From Lophium mytilinum (Eukaryota > Ascomycota > Dothideomycetes > Mytilinidiales > Mytilinidiaceae), in assembly GCA_010093605.1 (NCBI GenBank), contig MU004199.1:7609-71608 (forward strand): DNA of 64,000 nt. Direction: 5' to 3'. Under the pieces are notes generated by a model, which had not been told where the DNA came from, searched no databases, and saw nothing but the letters and a program-made list of their open reading frames with translations. The stretch's first letter is position 1; each line of letters opens with the position of its first letter. This document shows, one piece after another, positions 44,624 through 55,108 of the stretch. The position numbers and the translations under genes were made by a program.

Positions 44624-45449
44624 ATGGAGCTCAATACACCGGCGGGGTCAGGGGACTCGTTTTATCCTGACCCTGAAGGAATCCTGTCTTCGCTCTGCGA
44701 CATCTGCGGCGTTTCGTTCCTCTACTGCAAGCACCGCTATGCTCCGTTAATGGTTGGTGTGCCAGACTACTCTGCCATTCACCTGCTAAGTACTGCTAGA
44801 CAATCCTACCTGTGGAGAGGTATATTACTCCCAACGACCTTCTCTTGCACCGGGAATGGCCGCGAGACCCAGAGCAGAACCAGATTGAACAGGTGCCTGC
44901 GTACCAAAACGATCAGAACCGCCGACGACCGCTCCAACATGCTCATGTGCAGAGGTTGAACGGCGAATCGACTACAATACAGCCTAGCACGGTGGAGGTG
45001 TGGAGGGAGACCTTGTATAAGCCAGGAGATCGAACCTCTGCGTCACCGCAACGGCGGAGTGCTCCTAAGAAAGGCGGCTTCCCTTGCTTGCACCCGGAGT
45101 GCAGCAGAGTGTTTAACAGGCAATGTGATCTTCGGTAAGGTTCTCCATATTAGATTGTGAACTTCCCCGCTGACCCCTCAGACGTCATAACAAAGTGCAC
45201 CTCGATAAATCCGAGCGGCCGTACAAGTGCCTGTCCTGCTCCGAGGCCTTTATCTATCCCAAAGACCTCGAGCGTCACCAGCGCACCCATCGCACCCAGC
45301 CTGTCCGGCAGCAGAACATGTACTGCCCCGTGAGTGGATGCTCGAACACCGATGGATTCAGTCGAAAGGACAACTTCACGCGGCACATGCGCAAGCAGCA
45401 CCCCGACGCCGCTCTCATTGCGGCTGCGCAGTGTCCAAGTCAGTATTAG
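44624..45449 (+). CDS. C2H2 zinc-finger protein
   Basis: The exons are 44624-44752, 44800-45134 and 45182-45449, giving 243 aa. Three fingers fill the C-terminal half: FPCLHPECSRVFNRQCDLRRH (completed across the second 47-nt intron), YKCLSCSEAFIYPKDLERHQ and YCPVSGCSNTDGFSRKDNFT with RHMRKQH. Linker KSERPYKC is near the TGEKP consensus. The first exon carries LCDICGVSFLYCKHR, a possible partial finger. The first intron uses a weak GTTGGT donor. It was chosen because phase and length (47 nt) agree. An upstream ATG at 44552 would add a hydrophobic leader that makes no sense for a nuclear protein. It is a probable DNA-binding regulator. Confidence 0.75.
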
Positions 45450-45915
45450 TTCTTTACAGCTTGAATTATTTCCGATTGCATATTTGGCGTTGTTGGTTGG
45501 CGATTTCCAGGGTTTGGGCTTGGATTCACCCTATTACTCATACCCCCGCACGTGCAATGTCACGTGGCGACCGCTTTTCCTGTGGCCATTTCTTTACGGT
45601 AATCTATGGGTGTATCAAAATTGGGCGACTCTCATTGGTCGAGTGCTATGTTTTCCTATCGTGGCGCTGATTGGTTTCCGATGCTACATCATGCTTGGCA
45701 ACGACGTCCTCAGCTATCCACGCTGCCTCTCATTCAACTACATGAACACCACAACACCAACATCAAAAGCATCAGTATGATGCAATGAGTTTATTTAGAT
45801 CAACTTTGTCTTATTCTTGATGCATTGACGGTCGCGCCGGGTTGTCGCTTGAGGTGACTGTTATCCACTTTCACCTACTGTTCCCCCTCTCGTCGCTAAC
45901 TCGGACACCTCGACT
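45450..45915. other. Intergenic, no gene seen
   Basis: Open frames of up to 148 codons continue from the zinc-finger region but lose all similarity after 45449. I treat this as the 3' flank and as the promoter of the next gene. Confidence 0.4.
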
Positions 45916-47114
45916 ATGAAAGCCCTCACCAACCTATATTTGTCGACAAGCGCATACCCACCACTACACATCTCGTCCATACCAACGTGGACCTTGACAA
46001 CCATCGATATGGGCCAGAACACTTCTTCCAGCACCACCCCTCCATCAACCACAATGTCCTCGTACGCTAGTCAAACTACACCCACCATCGCCTCACCCGC
46101 AGCATCCGGAGGCAAACCGAAAATCAACATCATCGATGTCCTGGCTTGCTATCCTGTCCTTCGCGGGGTAGCATCCTACCTCACCACCGATGAGCTGCGC
46201 AATCTCGCCCTATCCAGCGTCGGGCTATGGGAGTGCACAAACACGACTAAGACAGCGACGCTCCGCGGCTTAACCAAGCTCACGACATGCGACAACCGCA
46301 AGCATTTTGAACGGGTCTTAAAGGAACGTGGACTGTCCGGACTTTTCCCGACCTTTGTACCAAAAGGAAACTGTAGAGGGTTGTTCGACGCGAAGCCGTG
46401 CGAGAGGTGTGATGCCATGGTCTGCAAGGGTACGTCTTCAACTACAAATCTTCCCATTCCATATAACACTAGCCCATAAGTCTGGGCACACGGACTTGCT
46501 AGTGTTTGACTCTAATCTTCTTCACCCAACACCACCGCAAGGACGACCTCTTTGCTAACATATCCCTAGCCTGCCGCGGCACTCATGACTCACTGAACCT
46601 CGACCAAATCGATGTCTCCGCTCGAGAGCTCTACATGTGCGACTTCTGCGTCGAGAACTCGTGCGCCTACGCCCTCTCTATCGACGCCTCGAAGCTTTGC
46701 CGTTGCCACCCCTCACGCACCGCGCGAGGCCGCTGGCACTGCATCGCCTGCGCTGTGAAGGTCTGCACCGACGACGTCGCGCGCCTGAAGTGTCTGAGCG
46801 ACCATCGCATGCAGAAGAAGCCTAGCGTGTTTATCGAGCCGGAGTACACTCATCATGAGGAGTACAAAGCGTATCGCCCACAGAAAGCTGCGCTTCTAGT
46901 GCATGCAGGGTTGCGGCTCAGGTTCCAGGGGTACGACGAGAAGGCTTTGGCTTGTGAGTGCGAGAGCAAGTTGGATCGGGAGGGTGGAGTACATTGCGCG
47001 TGCTGTGGTCTCGGAACGCGCAAGGACGACGTTGCTATCGTGGGCTGCGCGTGGTGTGGTGGGCAGATCACCAAGATGTCTCGGTGCCCGCCTGTGTTTC
47101 TGAAGCGTGATTAG
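45916..47114 (+). CDS. F-box-like, cysteine-rich zinc-binding fungal protein
   Basis: The exons are 45916-46429 and 46570-47114, giving 352 aa (321 aa if ATG 46009 is used). The 140-nt intron joins CERCDAMVCK to ACRGTHDSL, completing a cysteine cluster. Residues about 75-110 (DVLACYPVLRGVASYLTTDE, LRNLALSSVGLW) look like an F-box. The second half has many CxxC pairs (CDFCVENSC, CRCHPSR, CIACAVKVC, CACCGLG, CAWCGG) that should bind several zinc ions. This arrangement recurs in Pezizomycotina proteins of unknown role, perhaps SCF adaptors. The alternative start MGQNTSSS has glycine at position 2, compatible with N-myristoylation. The intron carries a MITE end (see 46474), which explains its unusual length. 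Confidence 0.75.
46474..46489 (+). repeat. Solo MITE terminal repeat inside an intron
   Basis: CCATAAGTCTGGGCAC here is identical to the inner 16 bp of both ends of the MITE at 54697-54924. Downstream text (ACACCACCGCAAGGA near 46533) matches the related end at 54975 onward. No opposite terminal repeat is visible in the intron, so this is a truncated or decayed copy. Confidence 0.8.
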
Positions 47115-49796
47115 CGAGGCTTGGGTGGGCTTTGGAGCAGTCAGGGGTGGTTTACTACTGCGTACATGCTGGAAACTCTCAACTTCGGATACCCGGTTTC
47201 TTGCTCAACTTTCTCTGTAGGATAGTTTCGATCTTCTCATTCGCTCCTAGCGAGCGCATATGCGAATCAAGTCGAAAGAAAGGCTCGAGTTCTAAACGTT
47301 TACCGCTATCTGGTAGTCCCAAGACGTCTTTATAGCTTCAGATGTGATACATACCTACTTACGTGCGTAGTTCCGAGTGTCTCTCTTTCTTTCTCGATAG
47401 ATGAGCTGGGGGTTTGCCAGGCCTACCGGCTTGGTCCACGATCGAGGGGCCCCCGGAGTTCACTCACGTCTGTCTTGACTCCAGGGCACTCTGTACCGCG
47501 ACTCGTTCTTGGACTGCGGGCACCATCTTGCTACTGATAAGGGGACTTCGAAGCCCTCTCAGAATTACAAGGGTGGTCGCATGTGCTGGATGGCTAGTAC
47601 TTCGACACCGTTGTCAGGGGTAGCTCTAGTAGCTCATATACAGTTCAAACCCGGAAAAATCGATTGTATTTAGAGTTTTATAAACTTCTCGAAGCATGGT
47701 AGGCCGCACTAAAAACACATTAGCAGTGCTATAACGCCAATGCTTCAGAAAACAACAGCACATCTTGTCCTCTCCTGTTCTGTAACCTATTCCCCATACG
47801 CATACACCTAATCTCTACTTAAATCAAACTGCCTTAAGCTCAGTCTATTCCTCCTCACTGTGGCGTCTTCCTTTCCTAATATGACTTGAAATCAGGTCCA
47901 TATAATCATCACCGGAATATTTTCCACAGTAGACTGGTGTCCAACGATCTTAACAAGATCACCACTTCGCCACAGCTTTAAAATAGACGGTCGCAGGAAG
48001 CAAAGTACAGCATCTTGACACGTCCGGTGAAATAGCGTCGATTTGAAGCCACAGGTGGGATAGATGGATTTAGGACGGAGGAAGGCCCTTTCGGACTAAA
48101 TCTTACCCAAGGCTGAGCTAAATCTGCTAAAAGCACGGTACCGAGAGGCGTTACTTTCTGGATTATCCCACTTTTGGGGCCACCTTTTGTGGCTTGATTT
48201 CTGCGCTAGTTCATCGGACGAGTCAAGACGCTGTAGTATTACGACCAGGAATTCGGTAAGCACACAACTGACTACTTTTGCTCCTCAGTTTAAAAAGTTT
48301 CCGTTCTGTCTACTAACTCGTTTCCTCTCTGCTAGAATTTCCCTCCTAATTCATGAGCCTTGCAATTAGGGCAGATACGAGGTCTTGGTAGACAAGGGTT
48401 GAGAGCCCTAAATCCACCATTGAAAGTTTTACACTGTGAACATACGCTTCCCATCCTACCATGCGCGTGCTACCCTAAGTACCAAGGTGTGAATCGTTAA
48501 AAAGGTTTGCTGTCTGTAAGCCTTTTCCTGCACTTTCCGTAGTTTGATTGCCAATACTCCCAGCGCTGCTGATGAACACTGTCCGAAGACTACGCGAATC
48601 TGTTACGAAAACTAAAGTCAGGGCTTGTGTATCAGCAAATGGTGAAAGCATATTTTCCACAACGGAAGGGACGTTTCAGCGACGTTGCTTCCTGAGGCAA
48701 CGAAGCCCGCCCTCTCGTCACCACATTGAACTTCGAAATCCGCGAATCTTTCCTCGACAGTAGTGTTTGGAATCGATGAAAAGCTCGAGAAGAAGACCAG
48801 ACGGCCTTGTGGTCTAAGTCGTTGATATCGTCTTAGAAGACTGCCTGGAACGCGCACATTGCGTTCTGCACAAGCTGCGGGATTCTAACACTTCTGCGAT
48901 GAGAGATTGGCTGAGCCACATTATTCCTAACCCAAGCCAAGCCATCTTCGCAAAACTGGTCTGACAAGGTCTTGAGTCACTGGTGTTCCTGCTCGATGCG
49001 AAGTGCGCAAGTTGCGTTGTGCGCGAGTTGCGCGTGAAGTGAGATGAAATCGGGCTGAGAACCGAGCCAACCCACCAATTACAGTCATTCAAGGAGCCGC
49101 TTACCATAGCTAATAGCTTCATGGCCGCTGATATTTGCGCTGGAGAGAGTCTCTTTGCTGTTTGCTGTTTGCTCAAGCATACTTGCATTTCTCTTCTGCA
49201 TTCCACTTTTGCATTCCGTTTTTGCAGAGAAAGTTATGGTGATGCTCTTCTTCACCTCCTCATAAATCATGATTCCGGCCGTCGTGGTTTTCTCGAACTG
49301 TCTTGACCACATACCCCTAGAAAGTGGAATAACACATCGTAGGACGTAAGGAGTTTGCTACCTGAAGACAAGAAGCGCCAACCCTCATGCTATTGTTTTC
49401 ACTGTTGTGAGATCTCAACTATAGCTTTCGTAGCAGCCGAGAATTTGGTCACGAGAGATCCGAGAGGATTACGCTGTAAGCCCCCGCGGGTTTTTACATA
49501 CTTCATGAATCAGAATGTAAAGTAAGAATTGGCTTTTCCCTTCCTATCTCTATGCCTCCCTCCCCTCATGGAGAACACAAAGCCATGGATGCAAACAGGA
49601 AATATCAGAAGAACTCTCGCTAGCAAGACGGCTGACCACGAAATATAGCTACATCTAGGGGCGCCAGTCTATGATGTGAATAGGAGCTTGCTGTCACAGT
49701 CCGTATAAAGCGTTACTCTCTCTCCTGGTCGCCAAAAAAGACCTTCATGCCGACGAGACTTCGCTATGCACGACATCCATAGCCTTCTCCACCAGA
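47115..49796. other. Intergenic, 2.7 kb, no gene recognised
   Basis: Composition is near normal and not RIP-like, but open frames stay below 131 codons and resemble nothing known on either strand. A short TTTGCTG triplication lies at about 49155-49176. A pyrimidine-rich region near 49200 precedes nothing identifiable. It could be a decayed gene or repeat too diverged to read, or a long non-coding transcript. Confidence 0.45.
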
Positions 49797-50579
49797 TTAG
49801 AGCTGAGGACTCAAGCAGCGTTGCATCTCCCATTCCTCAGCCTCCGTCTCGACTTGGACGTCCGTCAACCGCGTATGGGATACCCAATCCTGCAGTGTGC
49901 CGTCGTTGCCCATTGTGATTGCGTCAGGGTTATCGTCTGGTACCAAAACCGGATATGGATTCGGAATAGGAGCCGGAGGTGGGAGCACTACAGTCGGGCC
50001 TTGGACTGGAGTAGGGCTTTGCACTGATGGAGTTTCTAATCCGCTTACGTTAGTAGGGATCATCCTCTATGTTGCTTCACCGGAGTCTCACACGACAGCC
50101 AACAGCCCACTTGTACTGCTTCGACCTCTTTGAGGATGATGGCAACATGGGATCTTTCAGGCCACTTCCGAGAACAGCGACGAGAAAAGCGGCTTACCTT
50201 GTCGGAACCAACCATTTCCCCATTTTTCCACGCACCACCGCTTCATTATTCTCCAATACTTCAGCCACCCTCTCTTCATTGTTTTGAAGCCGAATACGAA
50301 TGCCAGAATACCCAGGACTAATCCGAGAACGGGGAAGATTATTGCCAGCTTCAGAGCGAGAGTCAAATGCTGAGTCTTCCTGACTGCCAGTGGATGACAC
50401 TCTGGACGATCATCAGTTGACTACCCTGTTTGGATACTTCACCCACACATGGTCAATGAACACTCACCAGCTACGCTTGCCACGAGGAGCACGATGAACA
50501 TCACGATCTAGTACAGGTTAAATTGGCCTGGCAGGCAAAGGGCTTGTGCTTGTCTCACCAACGACTGGGGAACCGCCAT
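49797..50579 (-). CDS. Small two-helix membrane protein, five-segment gene model
   Basis: The exons are 50579-50559, 50507-50468, 50383-50198 and 50035-49797, giving 161 aa. Introns are 51, 84 and 162 nt with GTGAGA, GTGAGT and GTAAGC donors and TACTAG/CTAAC-type 3' ends. The spliced N-terminus is hydrophobic (SLIVMFIVLLVASVA). A second helix (LAIIFPVLGLVLGILAFVF) follows, then a basic/aromatic loop (KRGWLKYWRIMKRWCVEKWG) and a proline-rich, acidic C-terminus (PTVVLPPPAPIPNPYPVLVP). None of the exons is long enough to stand out alone. The model rests on phase agreement at every junction and two coherent helices. The family is not recognised. The 162-nt intron might hide another short exon. 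Confidence 0.6.
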
Positions 50580-51930
50580 CTCGACAGTGTCACCTTTATC
50601 AGGACTACTTCGCAAATGCGCACGCCTTCAGACTCGGGTTTATTCCTTCCGTCTAAAGCAATTCAATCCGGGTGAATAGAGGGCGGGTCGTGCAAAAAAA
50701 GAGTGACAGCGTATACGTCACTGTCGTGGATTCGGAGAGTCGCCGGTGCGCGACCGCAATATCGAATGTTGACTCGGAAGAACGTCTACTAGTAGTTGCT
50801 GCGATGTGCTAACGGACAAAATGAATGCTGTCGCTGAAGGTTGAGGTCTGGGTGACGATGAAGGTTGCAAGAAAGACCTGTAGACACGGCTCGTGAGCGT
50901 CCGCACCACTGCCGCTCAACGTACCACCGGAGCATAGAGAAGTCCTTACCACGCCAATAAAACACTGCGAAACTCTTCTGGACGATCGAAGTCAATCGGT
51001 ACGGTGTTCAAGCTGTCTGTAGGGGGCTTGCGGGAGGAAGAAGCTCGCTGTTGTTGGTCGTGGTAGATTCCACGGTTTTGCATCCGACACCACATAATTC
51101 GACAAGCCGTCTGCAGCTGACTTCCCAGGCCATGGCCATGTTGGATTAAGCCACATCCAGACTCACGCTCGCTCAATCACCAGCGTCGATAACGAGCGCG
51201 TTTTTGAAACGCTGATGCTAATCGTAGAAGCCCAACCGTCGATCCCGTTCATTTTTCGCTCTCATTTCATATTCTTCACTCTCCTTACTCCCATTTCCTC
51301 CATCCTGTTCTCGTAGCTCACTCGTCTTCACCGTGCCACTTTCGTCGGAGCTAGTGGAGTAGAAGGAAAACAGGCCTTCGCGATTCTGGCCGCCAGCTCA
51401 CAGCCAAGCCGTTTCATCCATGTCAGCAGCACGTGGTCAAGGCGTCGCAGCGACGAATCACTGGGTCGTGGGAGTGTGAAAATTTTATCGCCACAACGCC
51501 CTGCATTTTCACTGGAGATCGAGGCCTGCACATGCAGCCTGTCAATTTGGCAATACGAGGATCTCTGATCCAGAAGCCGCTTCTTCACCGCTTCATGTTG
51601 CGAACTCGAATTCTGACCTCAAAATTGTAACGAGGATCATTTTTCTTGCACCGCCACTAGCTAGGGGACTACCGCTTTTATATGATACTAATATTGCCAT
51701 ATGCAATGGTTCAGTCGCAACGATTGACCTGTGTTGTGTGTCCGAAGTCTTGAACGCAGACCGCGCGTCATCCTTCCAGGAGAACGCTTCTTGTAGGCAC
51801 CGTAACGATCACGTAATCGGATACCGGTGGTGGTGAGCGCCTCTTAGCTTGAACCCGACAGGTTGAGATCTGTCACATACGAACTGGATAGTGATATAGC
51901 AATGTAGCTATTAGTTGTAAATTTCTATAT
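50580..51930. other. Intergenic, 1.35 kb, no gene recognised
   Basis: Open frames are below 90 codons and resemble nothing known. It separates two minus-strand genes, so it holds the promoter of the small membrane protein and the 3' end of the C2H2-like gene. Confidence 0.45.
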
Positions 51931-53803
51931 CTACTCGGTTCTATGAGAAAAGAAATCTTTGAAAAACGCAGACCCGTCCAGAGCGTCTGTGTGAAAATCT
52001 TCGAAAAACGCAGATGCGCTGGACGGGTCTGTGGGAAGCGCGTTTGTGTCCGAAAAGCAAAAGCGAGGATATTCTTCGCCTTCAGGTGCTAATCCTGCTC
52101 CATCGAAATAAGTAGCGCTCAAGTCGTGACCTGGGTTTACGCCAACAGACTCTCCGTAACCAGAGTCTGCATGGCTGCTTGCGGAGCTAAAATCCGACTG
52201 AATATGTAAAGGTTGTGTTCCACGATTACGATCAAAGCCTTCCAAAGACTGAATGTCCTCCTGAATGAATGGCCTGAAGCTACCATCAGGCATCGGGGAG
52301 GTCGTTGATAGAAGAGGGAAAGATGGCAACGTTCGGACACCTTTTCGACTCTCTGCAATTGACGAACTGCTCTTTGAAGCGTCCGCGATATTTTCCGACG
52401 TCTCCCGTATAAAGTTTCCGGGCCGACGAAAGCGCTCGCATACCTGGTTGTAACAGTCTCGAACAATGCTCTGTACGCAGCTCTCAATCTCTATTATGTA
52501 GCTCTCGATCTCTTTGCTTGCTACGGTGTCTTGCTTGAGCTTCTCCCTCAGTCTCACTTTGAACTGTGTTGGAAACTCGCGCTCCAAGTAAACCCCAAAA
52601 CGTTCAAAGCTATGGTCGTCACCCGCGATTGGGTCTTCCTGGTCTACACACACTTAGCTACGCCTAGGTTGAGGGAGTGAGTAGGCTTACATGGCAAGGG
52701 AGTCGAGTCTTCTGAGTCGGCGGGGAAAAGTAATCGATAAATGCTTCTCCAACGCTCCTCGTCGTTTCTTGCAGTCCCCTTTTTACTTTTCAGACGCTCA
52801 ATCTTCTCCGAAGTTATTTTCAACGAGTACGGTTCGTGCGGCGGTTCTCTGATTTCACAAGCTATTTCAGCGCGGTGATGGGCAGAGAGTGCGTTTTCTC
52901 CATCGAAAACTTGTTGACAGCGTTGACACCTTGGTGGACCTTGGTGTACGCGATAAATGTGTTCTCTACGGCTGGTATTAGCGGGAGTGCAGTATAGTAC
53001 GTTCGTAGACATCCACTGCTGAGAAATCCGAGCGAGATAATGGAACCCTCGATGAAATACATACTTTAACCTAGCTATGCTACTAAAACCTACCCCCCTA
53101 CAGCTGGCCCCTCTGCACTGCAGTGGGTCGCGTTTGTGGAAGGGACACGCAAAACGTCGCTGAATAGGTCTTGAGGGAGAGGGTTTGCGCGTTTTGCGTC
53201 TATCGGAATCATCGTCATCGCTCTCGCTGTGACCAGTGTCCCTGAACCTCTTTCTGTCCACGCTGATCGCTGACCGTGCGCTTCCCTGGGACCTGTGTAC
53301 CGCACTACTCCCATCAGTATTTGACGCGGTTCGCTTGGTCGTCGACCCGGCCGAGGATCCATCTGTAGACCCATTCTCGCCGTGGGCACGAAAATTGTGT
53401 CCGCTTTTATCGTCCGAGCCTGATTGTAAAGCCTCCACTACTACCTCTGAAGTCGATTCGCTAATATCAACAACGCGATTATCGTGCCCGCGTTCGTCCT
53501 CTTGTGGAGGTTTGCATTCAGCAATCGGCCCATGCAGAACGGAGGCCTCGTGGCTACCGACACGGGAAGACAGACTGGACGAGGCGACAGGGAGAAGGAC
53601 TATAGCATCTATCCAGAAGTTAGTTTAATATAGTCAAGAGAGGGAGTATCCTCACTTGCTTTCAGCCTTGACCGAAGGTGGGCTGGTCTTGCTAATCTAC
53701 GCCGACGAGGTCGACAGGAGCTGCGCGTTCTACACTTCGTGCACAAACTGACTGGGGGCTTGAAGACACTGCTGCAGGGGAGGGCGATGCCAGTAGTAGT
53801 CAT
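51931..53803 (-). CDS. Fungal C2H2-like protein (KRFACPF-type)
   Basis: The exons are 53803-53656, 53608-53065, 52965-52691 and 52643-51931, giving 559 aa. Introns are 47, 99 and 47 nt. After a basic N-terminus (CTKCRTRSSCRPRRRR) and a serine-rich linker, the core reads RRFACPFHKRDPLQCRG, ARLKEHIYRVHQGPPRCQRC (formed across the 99-nt intron), HHRAEIACEIREPPHEPY and DEERWRSIYRLLFP, then YQEDPIAGDDHSFERFGVYL across the next splice. This is a widespread Pezizomycotina family with a degenerate zinc-finger pair and unknown function. The 99-nt intron is in frame and stop-free, so an unspliced form would insert 33 residues into the finger. Start 53803 was chosen by context, and ATG 53866 is possible. 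The C-terminus has repeated AFFEDF/AFFKDF motifs. Confidence 0.8.
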
Positions 53804-54312
53804 CGTTGGTTTGTGAATATTTGACACCTCAAACCATGTTGCTAAGAGATGGGCGAAGTTGGCCATCACGGGGCGAGTTGCGGATTGCCAGCACGGAAAC
53901 GTTGGGTTGGGTACCAGTGTCAGCCTCGCTCCTCGTAACGTTACGAACCAACCAACCACAGCTTGACACCAAGCGCGTGGCGCTTTGTTCTAATCGGCTG
54001 CGCTAGGTCACAACATTCATAAAATTCACAACTTTATTGGAAATCCACCGAGACAACTACAACAGCAGTATTCGACACTTCGAACCCGACGGGTCCCAAT
54101 TACCACCTGGAAGGAAGGAGGCTGAGTTAGTTCATAGTCAATCATCATGCTTCGCCACTGCCACGTCAATTCCTTGTATTTCACTCCTGGGCTCGAAATT
54201 TGCGACAACCTCATGAACTCCACAAGTATCATCAGCAAGGGCGGCTCAATAACTTAGAGCTCTGACCTAGCTGGGCTATGCCGCAAACTTGGTTCATCAT
54301 AGCCACCAGTGG
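53804..54312. other. Intergenic upstream of the C2H2-like gene
   Basis: This is the promoter side of the 51931-53803 gene. No other gene was recognised. Confidence 0.4.
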
Positions 54313-54358
54313 ATTTGTATGTCAATCCCGAGTTGATTTGCATGTCAATCCCGAGTTG
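54313..54358. repeat. Tandem repeat, 2 x 23 bp
   Basis: Two adjacent 23-bp units (54313-54335 and 54336-54358) share TGTCAATCCCGAGTTG-type text and differ at one position (T/C). It is intergenic, with no obvious role. Confidence 0.85.
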
Positions 54359-54696
54359 CGTGCATGAAGAACTGCACGAGCGTAGAGAAACGGAGAGATC
54401 TAACATAGTATAACCATTATCGAAATATCCTCATGAGATTTAAATTTCTACTCTTCTTAAGCCGTCAAAACTCACCCAACTCACATACACTGTCTCTAAA
54501 ATGAGAAGCTATGAACTCTCCGTAGTGATTCTTTCAGAAAAACACTTAATCCCTTCCCCCGCACCGCGCCAACTCAGCCAGTTCGATCCATCTTCTTTTG
54601 TACGTCCATGTCCTATTTCGTGCCATGGCAAATAGAATTGATGGAGGCGCTCTCAACCAGCCATTTTTAGCCGACCTCGTGCTTCACCCGCTCCTA

Positions 54697-54924
54697 CAGT
54701 ACTAAGCCATAAGTCTGGGCACATAGATCTTTCTCTGCTTTGCTTTAATGGTACTTACTCGACACAACTGTAGGGGGTAGCCTGGCTGCTAAGCAGCGTG
54801 TTAGTCAAGAGGCAGTCTAATCTATAATGCTTGAAACTTGACATCGCCCTTGGATCTTCGAAATCCTTAGGGAGCGCCACAAGTAGTGGCGAACTAGGGT
54901 GCCCAGACTTATGGTCTATTACTG
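54697..54924. mobile_element. Tc1/mariner-type MITE, 228 bp
   Basis: Terminal inverted repeats of 26 bp (54697-54722 and 54899-54924) match at 23 positions, and the inner 16 bp (CCATAAGTCTGGGCAC) are identical. The outer end begins CAGTA. A TA precedes the left end, and TG follows the right end where TA would be expected, so one side of the TA target duplication seems mutated. Length and TIR size recall impala-type Tc1/mariner elements of filamentous fungi. The interior (about 176 bp) has no coding capacity. It shows no RIP signature, unlike the large island. Confidence 0.85.
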
Positions 54925-54974
54925 TGCCATTAAGAAGATGGAAAGCGTCGTTGGCCGCTTCATCGTGAGCGGTA

Positions 54975-55060
54975 CAGTACTATGACATATGTTTGGGCAC
55001 CTGAAGATACCACTGCTTCGGCTTCACTCTTGCTCAATCAACACCACCGTAAGGGAATAC
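54975..55060 (+). repeat. Diverged MITE end related to the 54697 element
   Basis: CAGTACTATGACATATGTTT at 54975 onward, followed by GGGCAC, aligns with the left terminal repeat of the 54697-54924 MITE and is preceded by TA. The next 60 bp (CTGCTTCGGCTTCACTC, CAACACCACCGTAAGG) resemble both that MITE interior and the intronic copy near 46474. No matching right end was found before the gene at 55109. Confidence 0.7.
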
Positions 55061-55108
55061 CCTAGCTAGTAGGTGTTTCTTTTGTCAAGAAATAGCCTGG
55101 TACTCACG

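Noticed and set aside
45334-45780. Hydrophobic plus-strand frame after the C2H2 gene
   Set aside because: Not continuous with a start, no helix pattern, and it follows the end of the zinc-finger protein in another frame.
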